Source of the DNA: Vannielia litorea
GTDB lineage: Bacteria > Pseudomonadota > Alphaproteobacteria > Rhodobacterales > Rhodobacteraceae
DNA length: 64,000 nucleotides
Assembly: GCF_900142295.1 (NCBI RefSeq)
Contig: NZ_FSRL01000001.1
Coordinates: 2,852,001-2,916,000, forward strand
Direction of reading: 5' to 3'
Part shown: piece after piece, positions 52,316-61,747 of the stretch
Layout of the letters: every line of letters begins with the position of its first letter
Numbering within the stretch: the first letter of the stretch is position 1
Notes under the pieces: model-generated
What the model was told of the DNA's origin: nothing
The model's database searches: none
What the model saw: only the letters and a program-made list of their open reading frames with translations
Program-made: the position numbers and the translations under genes

Positions 52316-53332
52316 ATGAAACTTTCGACCGTTTTCACGACGGCCGCTGCCGCTGCGCTCATGGCGGGCGCCGTGTCGGCCGATCCGATCACCCTTCGGA
52401 TCCAGACCCACTATGCCACCGAGCATCCGACCGGCCAGGCGCTCGCCACCTGGATCGATGACGTCCAGACCATGTCGGGCGGCGATATCACCGTCGAGAT
52501 GTTCTACTCCTCGTCCGTGGTCGCCACCACCGAGACCTTCGACGCCGCCATCAACGGCATCATCGACTGCGACGCCACCGGCGGCGCCTACCAGACCGGC
52601 AAGAACCCCGCGTTCCAGTTCGTCGGCGACATCATGGGCGGCTACGACACCCCCTGGCAGCAGTACTCCTGGCTCTACTACGGTGACGGCTACGCCGCCG
52701 CCCAGGAGCTCTACAACGCCCAGGGCATGCAGCTCATCGGCTGGTCGATCTACGGCCAGGAGTCGCTCTCGTCCTCCAAGCCGCTGGCCGGCTTCGAAGA
52801 CCTGAAGGGCTGGAAGTTCCGTTCGCCCCCCGGCATGGAAACCGAGATCTTCGAAAAGCTCGGCGCCTCGCCGATCGTGATGGACTTCACCGAGATCTTC
52901 ACCGCGCTGGAAACCGGCATCATCGACGGCGCCGACGCTTCGGGTCTGGCCAACAACGTGGGCCTCGGTCTCTACGACATCGTGAAGCACGCCACCTACC
53001 CGGGCTTCCACTCCATGCCGTCCGACCACCTCGCCTGTAACCAGGCCGTGTGGGAAGGCATGACCGAGCAGCAGCGCCGGATCATCGACACCGCCTGGCA
53101 GAAGCTCAGCTTCCAGATCGCGCTGGCGAACGAGAAGGCCAACGCCGAGGCCGCCGCCGAGCTCACCGCCGCCGGCGTCACCCTCTACGACTGGTCGCCG
53201 GAAGACCGCGCCGAGTTCCGCAAGGGCGCCCAGGCTGCTTGGGAAGATTGGGGCACCCGTTCGCCGGAAGCCGCCGCGCTTCTCGCCAGCCACAAGACCT
53301 ACCTCACTCAGCTGGGCCTGATCAGCGAGTAA
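52316..53332 (+). CDS. dctP: TRAP transporter solute-binding protein (DctP type)
   Basis: 338 aa, periplasmic. Signal peptide KLSTVFTTAAAAALMAGAVSA|D. DctP fold with THYATEHPTGQALATWIDD, GWKFRSPPGMETEIFEKLGASPIVMDFTEIFTALETGIIDGAD (the conserved Arg that binds the ligand carboxylate lies in KFR). ATG 52316 follows GGGAGGATAA. First gene of the dctPQM operon under GntR operators. The ligand is likely a sugar acid. Confidence 0.94.
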   Translation: MKLSTVFTTAAAAALMAGAVSADPITLRIQTHYATEHPTGQALATWIDDVQTMSGGDITVEMFYSSSVVATTETFDAAINGIIDCDATGGAYQTGKNPAFQFVGDIMGGYDTPWQQYSWLYYGDGYAAAQELYNAQGMQLIGWSIYGQESLSSSKPLAGFEDLKGWKFRSPPGMETEIFEKLGASPIVMDFTEIFTALETGIIDGADASGLANNVGLGLYDIVKHATYPGFHSMPSDHLACNQAVWEGMTEQQRRIIDTAWQKLSFQIALANEKANAEAAAELTAAGVTLYDWSPEDRAEFRKGAQAAWEDWGTRSPEAAALLASHKTYLTQLGLISE

Positions 53333-53339
53333 GCATCTC

Positions 53340-53398
53340 GCGGGGCGCGGCTCTCGTGCCGCGCCCCGCACTCTGCCGAGCCCCGCACGCCGGGGCTC
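53340..53398 (+). terminator. Tandem hairpins between dctP and dctQ
   Basis: A 12-bp stem, GCGGGGCGCGGC/GCCGCGCCCCGC (53340-53369, 6-nt loop), is followed by an 8-bp stem, GAGCCCCG/CGGGGCTC (53378-53398, 5-nt loop). No U-run follows directly. The position suits partial termination or mRNA protection that keeps DctP in excess over the permease. Confidence 0.6.
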
Positions 53399-53476
53399 AT
53401 CCTTCTTCGGGCAGAAAAAACTTCGGGCAGAAGAAAACAACCAACATCGCAACATGACCGCTTGGGGAGGTGCGCC

Positions 53477-54289
53477 ATGTCTGAAATTCTCCATAAGGAA
53501 AGCGTCTGGCTCGGGGGGCTGAGAAAGCCCGTCAGAACGGCCGCCATCGTCTTCACCGGCATCGCCGCCCTGGTCTGGGCCTGGCTGGTGCTCAACCAGA
53601 TCTTCGTCGATGGCGCCTACGGGATGCACGAGATGATCCGGCCCGCCGGCAAGCCGATCGTCTGGGTCATGCTCGTCTCGGCCTTCCTGTCGATCCTCTT
53701 CGCCTCGATCTACCTGTCGGACTTCATCGGCCCGATCGAGGACAAGCCTGCAGGCTTCTTCGACATCCTCTCCCTGGTCACCTCGCGGATGGCGATGATC
53801 ATGATCGGCCTGATCGTGATCGTCATGTTCTACGAGGTGGTCTCGCGCTACGTCTTCTCGCGCCCGACCCTCTGGGCCAACGAGCTCTCGCTCTGGATCG
53901 CGGGCGTCGTGTTTCTCTTCGCGGGTCAATACGCGATGCAGCAGCGCAGCCACATCCGCATCTACGTGATCTACGACGTGATGCCCCGCTGGATGCAGAA
54001 GACCGCCGACGTGATCTCGGTCGGCCTCATCGTCGGCTTCACCGTCGCGCTGGTCTGGGGCGGCTACACCGACGCCAAGACCCGGCTCCTGCGGATGGAA
54101 ACCTTCGGCACCGCCTGGGATCCGCCCATTCCGGGCACCATGAAGGCCACGATCCTCTTCATCATCGTTCTCGTGACCATCCAGGCCGTGTCGAACCTGA
54201 TCGCCGACTGGAACAAGGCCCCCGAACACCACACCGACGAGATCGACGAGCTCGAGATCGAAAACATCCGCAAGACGCTGGAGGGCTGA
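53477..54289 (+). CDS. dctQ: TRAP transporter small permease (DctQ type)
   Basis: 270 aa, larger than the usual ~170-200 because of an N-terminal part with two extra hydrophobic segments (~20-100). The DctQ core with four helices follows: VVSRYVFSRPTLWANELSLWIAGVVFLFAG and RSHIRIYVIYD. ATG 53477 follows GGGGAGG at 6 nt. Works with DctM; 3-bp gap to the next gene. Confidence 0.9.
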   Translation: MSEILHKESVWLGGLRKPVRTAAIVFTGIAALVWAWLVLNQIFVDGAYGMHEMIRPAGKPIVWVMLVSAFLSILFASIYLSDFIGPIEDKPAGFFDILSLVTSRMAMIMIGLIVIVMFYEVVSRYVFSRPTLWANELSLWIAGVVFLFAGQYAMQQRSHIRIYVIYDVMPRWMQKTADVISVGLIVGFTVALVWGGYTDAKTRLLRMETFGTAWDPPIPGTMKATILFIIVLVTIQAVSNLIADWNKAPEHHTDEIDELEIENIRKTLEG

Positions 54290-54292
54290 TCC

Positions 54293-55885
54293 ATGGTCGA
54301 TATCGGAACTCTCAGCCTGCTGGTCCTGGCGGGCATGTTCATCCTGCTTGCCATCGGCATGCCCCTCGGCTTCGCCTCCGCCTTCCTCGCGGTGGTCACG
54401 CTGATCCTCAAGTTCGACGTCGACATCCTGTTCCGCGACTTCGGGCGCGGGCCGTTCTCGGTGCTCGGCCAGGCCGTCTATCGGCAGATGACGAACTACG
54501 TGCTGATCTCGATACCGTTGTTCATCTTCATGGCCGCGCTGCTCGAACGCACCGGCATCGCGCGCGACATGTACAACTCGCTGAACGTCTGGCTCAGCCG
54601 GATGCGTGGCGGCATCGCGGTCGTCACCTCGGTCATGGCGGTCATCATGGCCGCGATGTCGGGCATCATCGGCGGCGAGGTGGTGCTGCTGGGCCTCATC
54701 GCGCTGCCCCAGATGCTGCGGCTGGGCTACAACCAGAACCTCGCCATCGGCACCATCTGCGCCAGCGGCTCGCTGGGCACCATGATCCCGCCGTCCATCG
54801 TGCTCATCTTCTACGGCCTGGTGACGGAAACCTCGATCAAGGCGCTCTTCACCGCCTCGTTCCTGCCGGGCTTCATGCTGGCCTCCTTCTTCATCGTCTA
54901 CATCCTGATCCGCACGCGGCTCAATCCGTCGCTCGCGCCGCTGCCGCCGGAAGACCCGACTGCCGTCAAGGGCTCCGAAAAGGGGATGCGCTTCCTCGGG
55001 TTCCTCGCCTACTTCGGGCTCTGGATCACCGGCGTGCTGTTCCTGCGGGCGGTGTTCTTCTGGGCCACCGGCGAAGGCTACGTGACCGAGGGCGTCGACC
55101 CGATCGCGCTCGGCATGGTCTACCACATGCCCTGGATCGCCGGCGCCTTCGGCCTCTGCCTCGCCGCGGTGTTCCTCGTCGGCCGGGAGCGCACCCGCGA
55201 AGGCTGGGAGATGGGCAAGGGCCTCGTCGCGCCGGTCATCGTCATCGGCGTGGTGCTGGGCTCCATCTACATGGGCATCACCGGCATCACCGAGGCCGCC
55301 GGCATGGGCGTGGTGGCGGTGTTCACCATCTCCGTCCTGCGCCGCGAGATGACCTTCGACATCGTCTGGGACAGCCTGATGCGCACGCTCAAGTCCACCG
55401 GCACGATCATCTGGGTCACCATCGGCGCCGCGGCGCTCGCGGCGGCCTACACCCTGGCGGGCGGGCCGACCTATGTGGCCAACATGATCGTCGCCGCCGA
55501 GCTGCCCACCATGGGCATCATCCTGATGATGATGCTGATCTTCCTCATCATGGGGATGTTCATGGACTGGGTCGGCATCGTGCTGCTGATCATGCCGGTG
55601 TTCCTGCCCATCGTGCTGAAGCTGCCGGTGGAGGAACTGGGCTACCTCGGCGGGCTCGACCCGCGCCACGTGGCGGTCTGGTTCGGCGTGCTGTTCTGCA
55701 TGAACATGCAGGTCAGCTTCCTGTCGCCGCCCTTCGGGCCTGCGGCCTTCTACCTGAAGTCCGTGGCCCCGCCGCACATCACGCTGACAGCCATCTTCCG
55801 CGGTTTCCTGCCCTTCATCTGCCTCCAGCTCTGCGCTCTTGCGGTGCTGCTGATCTGGCCGCCCATCGTGACGGTCTTCCTCTGA
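54293..55885 (+). CDS. dctM: TRAP transporter large permease (DctM type)
   Basis: 530-aa polytopic membrane protein with about 12-14 helices. DctM markers: ISIPLFIFMAALLERTGIARDMYNSL, GSLGTMIPPSIVLIFYGLVTETSIKALFTA, MGMFMDWVGIVLLIMPVFLPI and LFCMNMQVSFLSPPFGPAAFYLK. Larger than minimal DctM (about 430) by an insert around 220-310 with extra helices. Confidence 0.94.
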   Translation: MVDIGTLSLLVLAGMFILLAIGMPLGFASAFLAVVTLILKFDVDILFRDFGRGPFSVLGQAVYRQMTNYVLISIPLFIFMAALLERTGIARDMYNSLNVWLSRMRGGIAVVTSVMAVIMAAMSGIIGGEVVLLGLIALPQMLRLGYNQNLAIGTICASGSLGTMIPPSIVLIFYGLVTETSIKALFTASFLPGFMLASFFIVYILIRTRLNPSLAPLPPEDPTAVKGSEKGMRFLGFLAYFGLWITGVLFLRAVFFWATGEGYVTEGVDPIALGMVYHMPWIAGAFGLCLAAVFLVGRERTREGWEMGKGLVAPVIVIGVVLGSIYMGITGITEAAGMGVVAVFTISVLRREMTFDIVWDSLMRTLKSTGTIIWVTIGAAALAAAYTLAGGPTYVANMIVAAELPTMGIILMMMLIFLIMGMFMDWVGIVLLIMPVFLPIVLKLPVEELGYLGGLDPRHVAVWFGVLFCMNMQVSFLSPPFGPAAFYLKSVAPPHITLTAIFRGFLPFICLQLCALAVLLIWPPIVTVFL

Positions 55886-55961
55886 GGCCCTGACACGTTC
55901 GCCGGGGCGGCCCAGCGCCGCCCCGGCCCTCGACCTTCGGCCGCAAGGAGCGCTCACTTCC

Positions 55962-57050
55962 ATGGCCAGCATCAGCCGTCTCCAGGCCGACCATTACATC
56001 ATCCCCCTGCCGCAGGTGCTCGAAGACTCGATGCACGGCGCGATGGAGAATTTCGAGGTCATCACCGCCCGCGTCACCGATGCCGACGGGGCCGAAGGGG
56101 TCGGCTACACCTACACCTGCGGCGTGAACGGCGGCGCCATCGCCGACATTCTCACCCGCGAGATGGCCCCCCGCGTTGCCGGGCGCGACGCCGACCTGAT
56201 CGAGGCGATCTGGAAGGATCTCTGGTGGGCCTGCCACTACGGCGGCCGCGGCGGCCCCACCGTCATGGCCCTCTCGGCCCTCGACATGGCGCTGTGGGAT
56301 CTCAAGGCCAGGCGCGCAAACATGCCGCTCTGGCGCCTGCTGGGCGGCTACGACCCCCGCGTGCCCTGCTACATGGGCGGGGTGGACCTGCACCTCTCTC
56401 CCGCCGAGCTGGTCGAGCAGACCCACCGCAACCTCGAGGCCGGCCACCGCCACATCAAGATCAAGTGCGGCCGCAACGCGCTGCGCGAGGATGTCGCGCG
56501 CATGTCCGCCATGCGCGAGGCCTTCGGCCCCGACATGCCGCTGATGACCGACGCCAACATGAAGTTCACGGTCGATGGCGCCATCCGCGCCGCCCGCGCA
56601 TTCCGCGAGTTCGACCTGACATGGTTCGAAGAGCCGATCCCGCCCGACGATCCGGCAGGCCACGCCCGCATCCTCTCCGAGGGCGGCGTGCCGCTGGCCA
56701 CCGGCGAGAACCTCCGCACCCTCTGGGAGTTCAAGACCCTCTTCGACAGCAAGGGCATCTCCTACCCCGAGCCCGATGTCACCGGCTGCGGCGGCGTGAC
56801 CGGCTTCATGAAGATCGCCGCCCTGGCCGAGGCGCACCACCTGCCCGTCACCAGCCACGGCGCCCATGACGTGACCGTGCACCTCTTGGCGGCGGCCCCG
56901 AACAGGAGCTATCTTGAGATGCACAGCTTCGGGCTGAACGACTACATCGAAACCCCGCTTACCGTGGTTGAAGGCCATGTCACCGCGCCCGAAACCCCGG
57001 GCCACGGCGTCGCCTTCGACTGGGACAAGCTGGAAGCCTGCCGCGCCTGA
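55962..57050 (+). CDS. Mandelate racemase/muconate lactonizing-family enzyme
   Basis: 362-aa enolase-superfamily protein with MR-type active site. Catalytic lysines K166 and K168 (HIKIKCG), metal ligands D197 (MTDANMKF), E223 (WFEEPI) and E249 (ATGENL), D272 near PDVTGCGG, and H299 (TSHGAHD). This set indicates proton abstraction from a sugar acid, most likely dehydration to a 2-keto-3-deoxy acid. It starts 76 bp after dctM, so the TRAP ligand is probably its substrate or a precursor. Confidence 0.92.
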   Translation: MASISRLQADHYIIPLPQVLEDSMHGAMENFEVITARVTDADGAEGVGYTYTCGVNGGAIADILTREMAPRVAGRDADLIEAIWKDLWWACHYGGRGGPTVMALSALDMALWDLKARRANMPLWRLLGGYDPRVPCYMGGVDLHLSPAELVEQTHRNLEAGHRHIKIKCGRNALREDVARMSAMREAFGPDMPLMTDANMKFTVDGAIRAARAFREFDLTWFEEPIPPDDPAGHARILSEGGVPLATGENLRTLWEFKTLFDSKGISYPEPDVTGCGGVTGFMKIAALAEAHHLPVTSHGAHDVTVHLLAAAPNRSYLEMHSFGLNDYIETPLTVVEGHVTAPETPGHGVAFDWDKLEACRA

Positions 57051-57061
57051 GGAGGATCGCC

Positions 57062-58003
57062 ATGCTCACCCAAAGCCAGATCGACACCTTCAACACCGAG
57101 GGCGTGCTCGTCGTCGACAACGTGCTGCCCGGCGACACGCTTGCGGCGGTGAAAGCCGAGTATGCCGAGCTGATGGACCGGCTCTATGACGGCTGGCACG
57201 CCGAGGGCAAGGTGCCCGCCCCGGAGGGCATGGACTTCTGGCAGAAGCTGCTGGTGAGCTACGAGAAGGGCTGCGCCTGGTTCCAGCCGATGGACATCTC
57301 GCTCCCCGGCGGCGAGATCGAGGCCGACACCCCCTTTCACTTCGGCCCCGCCGTCTTCGACATGCTCACCTGTGGCCGCCTGCTCGACATGGTCGAAAGC
57401 CTGATCGGCCCCGAGATCACCTCCAACCCCATCCAGCACGTGCGCCTCAAGCCGCCGTCGCGCACCCTGCGCGCCGGCGAGACCACCGCGCACATGATGG
57501 CGACCGACTGGCACCAGGATCGCGCCGTGGCCCATGCCGAGGGCGACAACACGCAGATGGTCACCGTCTGGCTGGCGATCTCCGATGCCACGCTGGAGAA
57601 CGGCTGCCTCCAGGTCGTGCCCGGCAAGCCGCAGATGTATCCGCACTGCCCGCAAAGGCAGACCTCCATCGCCAAGGGCCTGCTCGACGAAAGCAAGGCG
57701 CGGCCCCTGCCGGTAAAGGCGGGCGGCGCGGTGCTGTTCCACCCGCTCACGCCCCACGCCTCGCTCGACAACGTCTCGGACACCTTCCGCTGGTCCTTCG
57801 ACATCCGCTACAACGTCACCGGCCAGCCCACCGGCCGCGCCCATTTTCCCGATTTCATCGCCCGCTCGCGGGCCCGCCCCGAGACCGAGCTGAAGGATTG
57901 GAAGACGTGGAAGAAGATGTGGCTCGATTGCCGCGCCCGCCTCGCCCCCGCGCCCCTGATCCCGATCCACCGCTGGGACGGCAACGCCCCCGTCTGCGCC
58001 TGA
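57062..58003 (+). CDS. Phytanoyl-CoA dioxygenase (PhyH) family protein
   Basis: 313 aa Fe(II)/2-oxoglutarate-dependent oxygenase fold. Iron triad H151 and D153 (TDWHQDRAV) with H232 (FHPLTPHASLDN); the 2-oxoglutarate Arg probably lies in FRWSFDIRYN. Substrate unknown: members hydroxylate acyl-CoA, amino-acid-like and small osmolyte molecules. An oxygenase between an enolase-superfamily dehydratase and a UxaA protein is unusual for plain sugar-acid catabolism. Confidence 0.87.
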   Translation: MLTQSQIDTFNTEGVLVVDNVLPGDTLAAVKAEYAELMDRLYDGWHAEGKVPAPEGMDFWQKLLVSYEKGCAWFQPMDISLPGGEIEADTPFHFGPAVFDMLTCGRLLDMVESLIGPEITSNPIQHVRLKPPSRTLRAGETTAHMMATDWHQDRAVAHAEGDNTQMVTVWLAISDATLENGCLQVVPGKPQMYPHCPQRQTSIAKGLLDESKARPLPVKAGGAVLFHPLTPHASLDNVSDTFRWSFDIRYNVTGQPTGRAHFPDFIARSRARPETELKDWKTWKKMWLDCRARLAPAPLIPIHRWDGNAPVCA

Positions 58004-58050
58004 TCCACCCCTGTAGGGTGGGCAATCTGCCCACCATCCCCGGAGCTTAC

Positions 58051-59541
58051 ATGAACACCGTCCGCCTCTCCCCCGCCGACAACGTCGTCACCGCCATCGC
58101 CCCCCTCGAAGTGGGCCAGGAGGGCGCCAGCCAGCTCATCCCGCGCGGCCACAAGATGGCAACCGAGGCCATCGCCAGGGGCGAACCCGTGCGCAAATAC
58201 GCCCAGATCATCGGCTATGCGGCAGAGGACATCGCGCAGGGCGCCCATGTCCACACCCACAACCTCGAGTTTCGCAATGTCGATACCGAGTATGAATTCG
58301 CCACCAACCTCCGCCCCGTGGAGCCCGTGGCCACGCCCGACACCTTCATGGGCTACCGCCGCAGCACGGGCCGCGTCGGCACCCGCAACTACATCGCGCT
58401 TCTGACCTCGGTGAACTGCTCCGCCACCGCTGCCCGCCAGATCGCCCAGCATTTCACGCCCGAAAGGCTCGCCGCCTATCCCAACGTCGATGGCGTGGTG
58501 GCCTTCGTCCATGGTACCGGTTGCGCGATGGGCGGCGACGGCACCGGCTTTCAGCTGCTCCAGCGCACCCTCTGGGGCTATGCCCGCAACCCCAATGTCG
58601 GCGGCGTGCTGATGGCGGGGCTGGGCTGCGAAGGCATGCAGATCGACTGGCTGCTCGAGGCCTACGGCCTCACCCCCGGCCCGCTCTTCCAGACGATGAA
58701 CATCCAGGACGTCGGCGGCCTGCGCAAGACCGTCGAGCTGGGCATCGCCCAGGTCGAGGCCATGCTGCCCGAGGTCAACAAGGCCCGCCGCGAGGAATGC
58801 CCCGCCTCCGAGCTGATGGTCGGGCTCGAGTGCGGCGGCTCCGACGCCTGGTCGGGCATCACCGCCAATCCGGCCGTGGGCCACGCCTGCGACCTGCTGG
58901 TGGCCCAGGGCGGCACCGGCGTGCTGGCCGAAACGCCCGAGGTCTACGGCGCCGAGCACCTCCTGACCGCCCGCGCCAAGGACCGCGCCACCGGCGAAAA
59001 GCTCATCGAGCTGATCCACTGGTGGGAAGACTACACCGCCAGGGCGGGCGGCTCGATGGACAACAACCCCTCCCCCGGCAACAAGAAGGGCGGGCTGACC
59101 ACGATCCTCGAAAAGTCGCTCGGTGCGGCCTCCAAGGGCGGCACCACGCCGCTGATGGGCGTCTACAGATACGCCGAGCCGGTGACCGAGAAGGGCTTCA
59201 CCTTCATGGATACGCCGGGCTACGACCCGGCCTCGGTCACGGGCATGATCGCCGGCGGCGCCAACCTCGTCTGCTTCACCACCGGGCGCGGCTCCGCCTT
59301 CGGCTCCAAGCCCAGCCCCTGCATGAAGGTCTCCTCCAACTCGGTCCTCTACGAAAAGCAGACCGACGACATGGACGTGAACGCCGGCCGCATCCTCACC
59401 GAGGGCGCCTCCGTCGAGGAGGTGGGCCGCGAGATCTACCAGATGTGGCTCCGCATGGCCTCCGGCGAGAAGACCAAGTCCGAGCTGCAGGGCCTCGGCG
59501 ACTACGAGTTCGTCCCCTGGCAGGTCGGAGCCGTGATGTGA
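58051..59541 (+). CDS. UxaA-family (altronate/galactarate dehydratase-like) hydro-lyase
   Basis: 496 aa. N-terminal SAF domain ~1-95 (VRLSPADNVVTAIAPLEVGQEG) and a large UxaA catalytic part with VGTRNYIALLTSVNCSATAARQI, GTGCAMGG, GLECGGSDAWSGITANPAVG, MDNNPSPGNKKGGLTTILEKSLGA and TTGRGSAFGSKPSPCMKVSSN. These iron-dependent enzymes dehydrate altronate- or galactarate-type acids. ATG 58051 follows GGAG; the frame extending upstream lies in the PhyH gene. Single full-length protein, not split. Confidence 0.92.
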   Translation: MNTVRLSPADNVVTAIAPLEVGQEGASQLIPRGHKMATEAIARGEPVRKYAQIIGYAAEDIAQGAHVHTHNLEFRNVDTEYEFATNLRPVEPVATPDTFMGYRRSTGRVGTRNYIALLTSVNCSATAARQIAQHFTPERLAAYPNVDGVVAFVHGTGCAMGGDGTGFQLLQRTLWGYARNPNVGGVLMAGLGCEGMQIDWLLEAYGLTPGPLFQTMNIQDVGGLRKTVELGIAQVEAMLPEVNKARREECPASELMVGLECGGSDAWSGITANPAVGHACDLLVAQGGTGVLAETPEVYGAEHLLTARAKDRATGEKLIELIHWWEDYTARAGGSMDNNPSPGNKKGGLTTILEKSLGAASKGGTTPLMGVYRYAEPVTEKGFTFMDTPGYDPASVTGMIAGGANLVCFTTGRGSAFGSKPSPCMKVSSNSVLYEKQTDDMDVNAGRILTEGASVEEVGREIYQMWLRMASGEKTKSELQGLGDYEFVPWQVGAVM

Positions 59542-60602
59542 GCGCGGCCCTCCCGCTCTGCATCATCGGCGCGGGCGCCATCGGCATGCGTCACGTCGAG
59601 GTCGCCAGTGCCTCGCCCGATGTGACCATCAGCGCCATCGTCGAGCCCCACGCGCCGCGCCGCGCCGAACTGGCGGCGCAGGGCCTGCCCATGGTGGCAA
59701 GCCTCGCCGAGGTGCCCGAGGGCACCCGCGCGGCGATCATCGCCTCGCCCACCAACGATCACTTCGCCACCGCGCTCGCCTGCCTCGAGCGCGGCTGGCA
59801 CGTGCTGGTCGAAAAGCCCATCACCACCACACCCGGCGAGGCCCGCAGGCTCGAGGCCGAGGCCAAGGCGCGCGGCCTCCACCTCATCACCGGCCACCAC
59901 CGCCGCTGCCACCCCTACACCCAGCAGGCCCGCGCCGCGCTCGGCACGCTGGGCCGGCTCGTCGGCCTCTCCGGGCACTGGTCGCTGCGCAAGCACAACA
60001 CCTATTACGATGTCGAGTGGCGCCGCTCTCCCGGCGCCGGGCCGGTGATGACCAACCTCTGCCACGAGGCCGACCTCCTGGCCTTCCTCCTCGGCCCGAT
60101 CACGGAAGTCACGGCGCTCACCTCCAACACGGTGCGCGGCCATGTCATCGAGGATACCGCCGCGCTGGCCTTCCGCTTCGAGAGCGGCGTGCTCGGCAGC
60201 TACTTCGTCTCCGATGCCGGGGCCTCGCCCTGGTCCTTCGAGGCCAGCAGCTCCGAAAACCCCGACATCGCCGGCTCCGGGCAGGATTACCTGCGCTTCA
60301 CCGGCACCGAGGGCGCGCTGGAGTTTCCCTCGCTCACCCGCTGGGGCGCCTCGGCCCCCGGCGAGGTCGAATGGCGCAAGCCGCTCGCGCGCACCCCCGG
60401 CCCCGAGACCCCGCGCATCGACCCGCTGGCCGAGCAGCTCCGCCGCTTCGCCGCACTCTGCGCCGGTGGCACCGATAACGTGCTCTGCACCGCCGCCGAG
60501 GGCCGCGCCGCGCTCGAGGTCACCCTGGCCACCCTGCTCTCCGCCCGCGAGAGCCGCCCGGTCGCACCCGGCGAGGTGCCCGACGATTTCCGGGGGCACT
60601 GA
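59538..60602 (+). CDS. Gfo/Idh/MocA family oxidoreductase
   Basis: 354 aa from GTG 59538 (overlaps the UxaA stop). CIIGAGAIGMRHVEVA NAD loop, EKPITTTPGEARRLE (EKP motif) and C-terminal GAGPVMTNLCHEADLLAFLLG. The VMTNLCHEADLL pattern resembles sugar or inositol dehydrogenases. Substrate unknown. Confidence 0.9.
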   Translation: MSAALPLCIIGAGAIGMRHVEVASASPDVTISAIVEPHAPRRAELAAQGLPMVASLAEVPEGTRAAIIASPTNDHFATALACLERGWHVLVEKPITTTPGEARRLEAEAKARGLHLITGHHRRCHPYTQQARAALGTLGRLVGLSGHWSLRKHNTYYDVEWRRSPGAGPVMTNLCHEADLLAFLLGPITEVTALTSNTVRGHVIEDTAALAFRFESGVLGSYFVSDAGASPWSFEASSSENPDIAGSGQDYLRFTGTEGALEFPSLTRWGASAPGEVEWRKPLARTPGPETPRIDPLAEQLRRFAALCAGGTDNVLCTAAEGRAALEVTLATLLSARESRPVAPGEVPDDFRGH

Positions 60603-60603
60603 C

Positions 60604-61722
60604 ATGGCCCGTCGCAAGCGCATCGCCATCGCCGGGCGGGGGCTGATCGGCGCCGCCGCCGCCCGCCACGCGGCGCTCGCCGGCCACGAGGTCACCCTCA
60701 TCGGCCCCTCCGAGCCCGAGACCTGGGCCGATCACCCCGGCCCCTTCGCCTCGCATTACGACGAGGGCCGCATCACCCGCGCCAACGACAGCCGCGCCTA
60801 TTACGTCGAGGCCGCCATGGCCTCCATCGCCCGCTATGCCGAGATCGAGGCGCAGAGCGGCATCTCCTTCTTCACCGAGGCCGGGGCGCTCCTGGCCGGG
60901 GCGGCAGGCTACATGGGCGAAGTCGCCGCCAACCGCACCCGCTTTGCCGTGGCCTCCGACCTGCTCGACGCCCCGGCGCTGGCCCGGCGCTTTCCCTTCT
61001 TCGCCCTGCCGTCCGACTGGACCGGACTCCACGAGGCCAGCGGCGCCGGCCACATCAGCCCCCGCCGCCTCGTCGCCGCGCAAACCGAGGCCGCCCGCCG
61101 CGCCGGCGCGCGGGTGATCGACGCCGAGGTGATCCACGTCGCCCCCGGCCGTCTTCGCACCGGCCACACCGATTTCGAGGCCGAGGAAATCATCGTGGCC
61201 GCCGGCGGCTGGACCGACGCGCTGCTGGGCCGCGCACCCACCCTCCTCGTCCGCCCCCGCACCGTGGCACTGGCCGAGATCGGCCAGGCCGAGGCCGCCC
61301 GCCTCGCCGCCATGCCTTCGGCGGTGCTCGACACCGAGAACGGCGCCTACATCCTGCCGCCCATCCGCTACCCTGACGGCAAGCTCTGGCTCAAGATCGG
61401 CGGCGACTGGCAGGACGACCGGCTAACGACGCAATCCGAGATCAACGCCTGGTTCCGCGCCGGCGGCGCGGCCGCCGTGCGCGACCGCCTCGCCGACCAG
61501 CTCCGCCAGTTTCTCCCCGGCCTCGCCTGGGAGAGCCTCCGCATGGCCCCCTGCGTCACGAGCTGGACCGCGACCGGCACCCCCGAGATCGCCCGCCTCT
61601 CCGCCGGGCTCACCCTCGCCACCGGCGGCAACGGCGCATCCGCCAAATGCTCCGACGAGCTGGGCCGCCGCGCCACCGCCATCGCCACCGGCCTCGCCGC
61701 CACCGAGGCCGAGGCCTCATGA
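60604..61722 (+). CDS. FAD-dependent oxidoreductase (DAO/sarcosine-oxidase-like)
   Basis: 372 aa. FAD-binding IAIAGRGLIGAAAARHAALAGHEVTLIG, with R in place of the usual GxG second residue (GRGLIG, the third Gly being retained). Mid segment PFASHYDEGRITRAND matches sarcosine-oxidase-like flavoproteins. C-terminal YILPPIRYPDGKLWLKIGGDW and LATGGNGASAKCSDELG; the latter holds the Cys typical of covalent FAD attachment. Oxidises a C-N or C-O bond. Confidence 0.88.
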   Translation: MARRKRIAIAGRGLIGAAAARHAALAGHEVTLIGPSEPETWADHPGPFASHYDEGRITRANDSRAYYVEAAMASIARYAEIEAQSGISFFTEAGALLAGAAGYMGEVAANRTRFAVASDLLDAPALARRFPFFALPSDWTGLHEASGAGHISPRRLVAAQTEAARRAGARVIDAEVIHVAPGRLRTGHTDFEAEEIIVAAGGWTDALLGRAPTLLVRPRTVALAEIGQAEAARLAAMPSAVLDTENGAYILPPIRYPDGKLWLKIGGDWQDDRLTTQSEINAWFRAGGAAAVRDRLADQLRQFLPGLAWESLRMAPCVTSWTATGTPEIARLSAGLTLATGGNGASAKCSDELGRRATAIATGLAATEAEAS

Positions 61723-61747
61723 CCCCCCGACAAGAAGGACCGACCTC

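Noticed and set aside
53404..53432. CTTCGGGCAGAA direct repeat as a CRISPR or mobile-element scar
   Set aside because: Only two 12-bp copies a few bases apart, with no spacer pattern or cas genes; more likely local slippage.
51950..55972. 1340-codon open frame on the minus strand, rich in His/Asp/Gly/Arg
   Set aside because: It is antisense to dctP, dctQ and dctM, whose family motifs are unmistakable. The composition is the usual mirror of GC-rich codons and no domain is readable.
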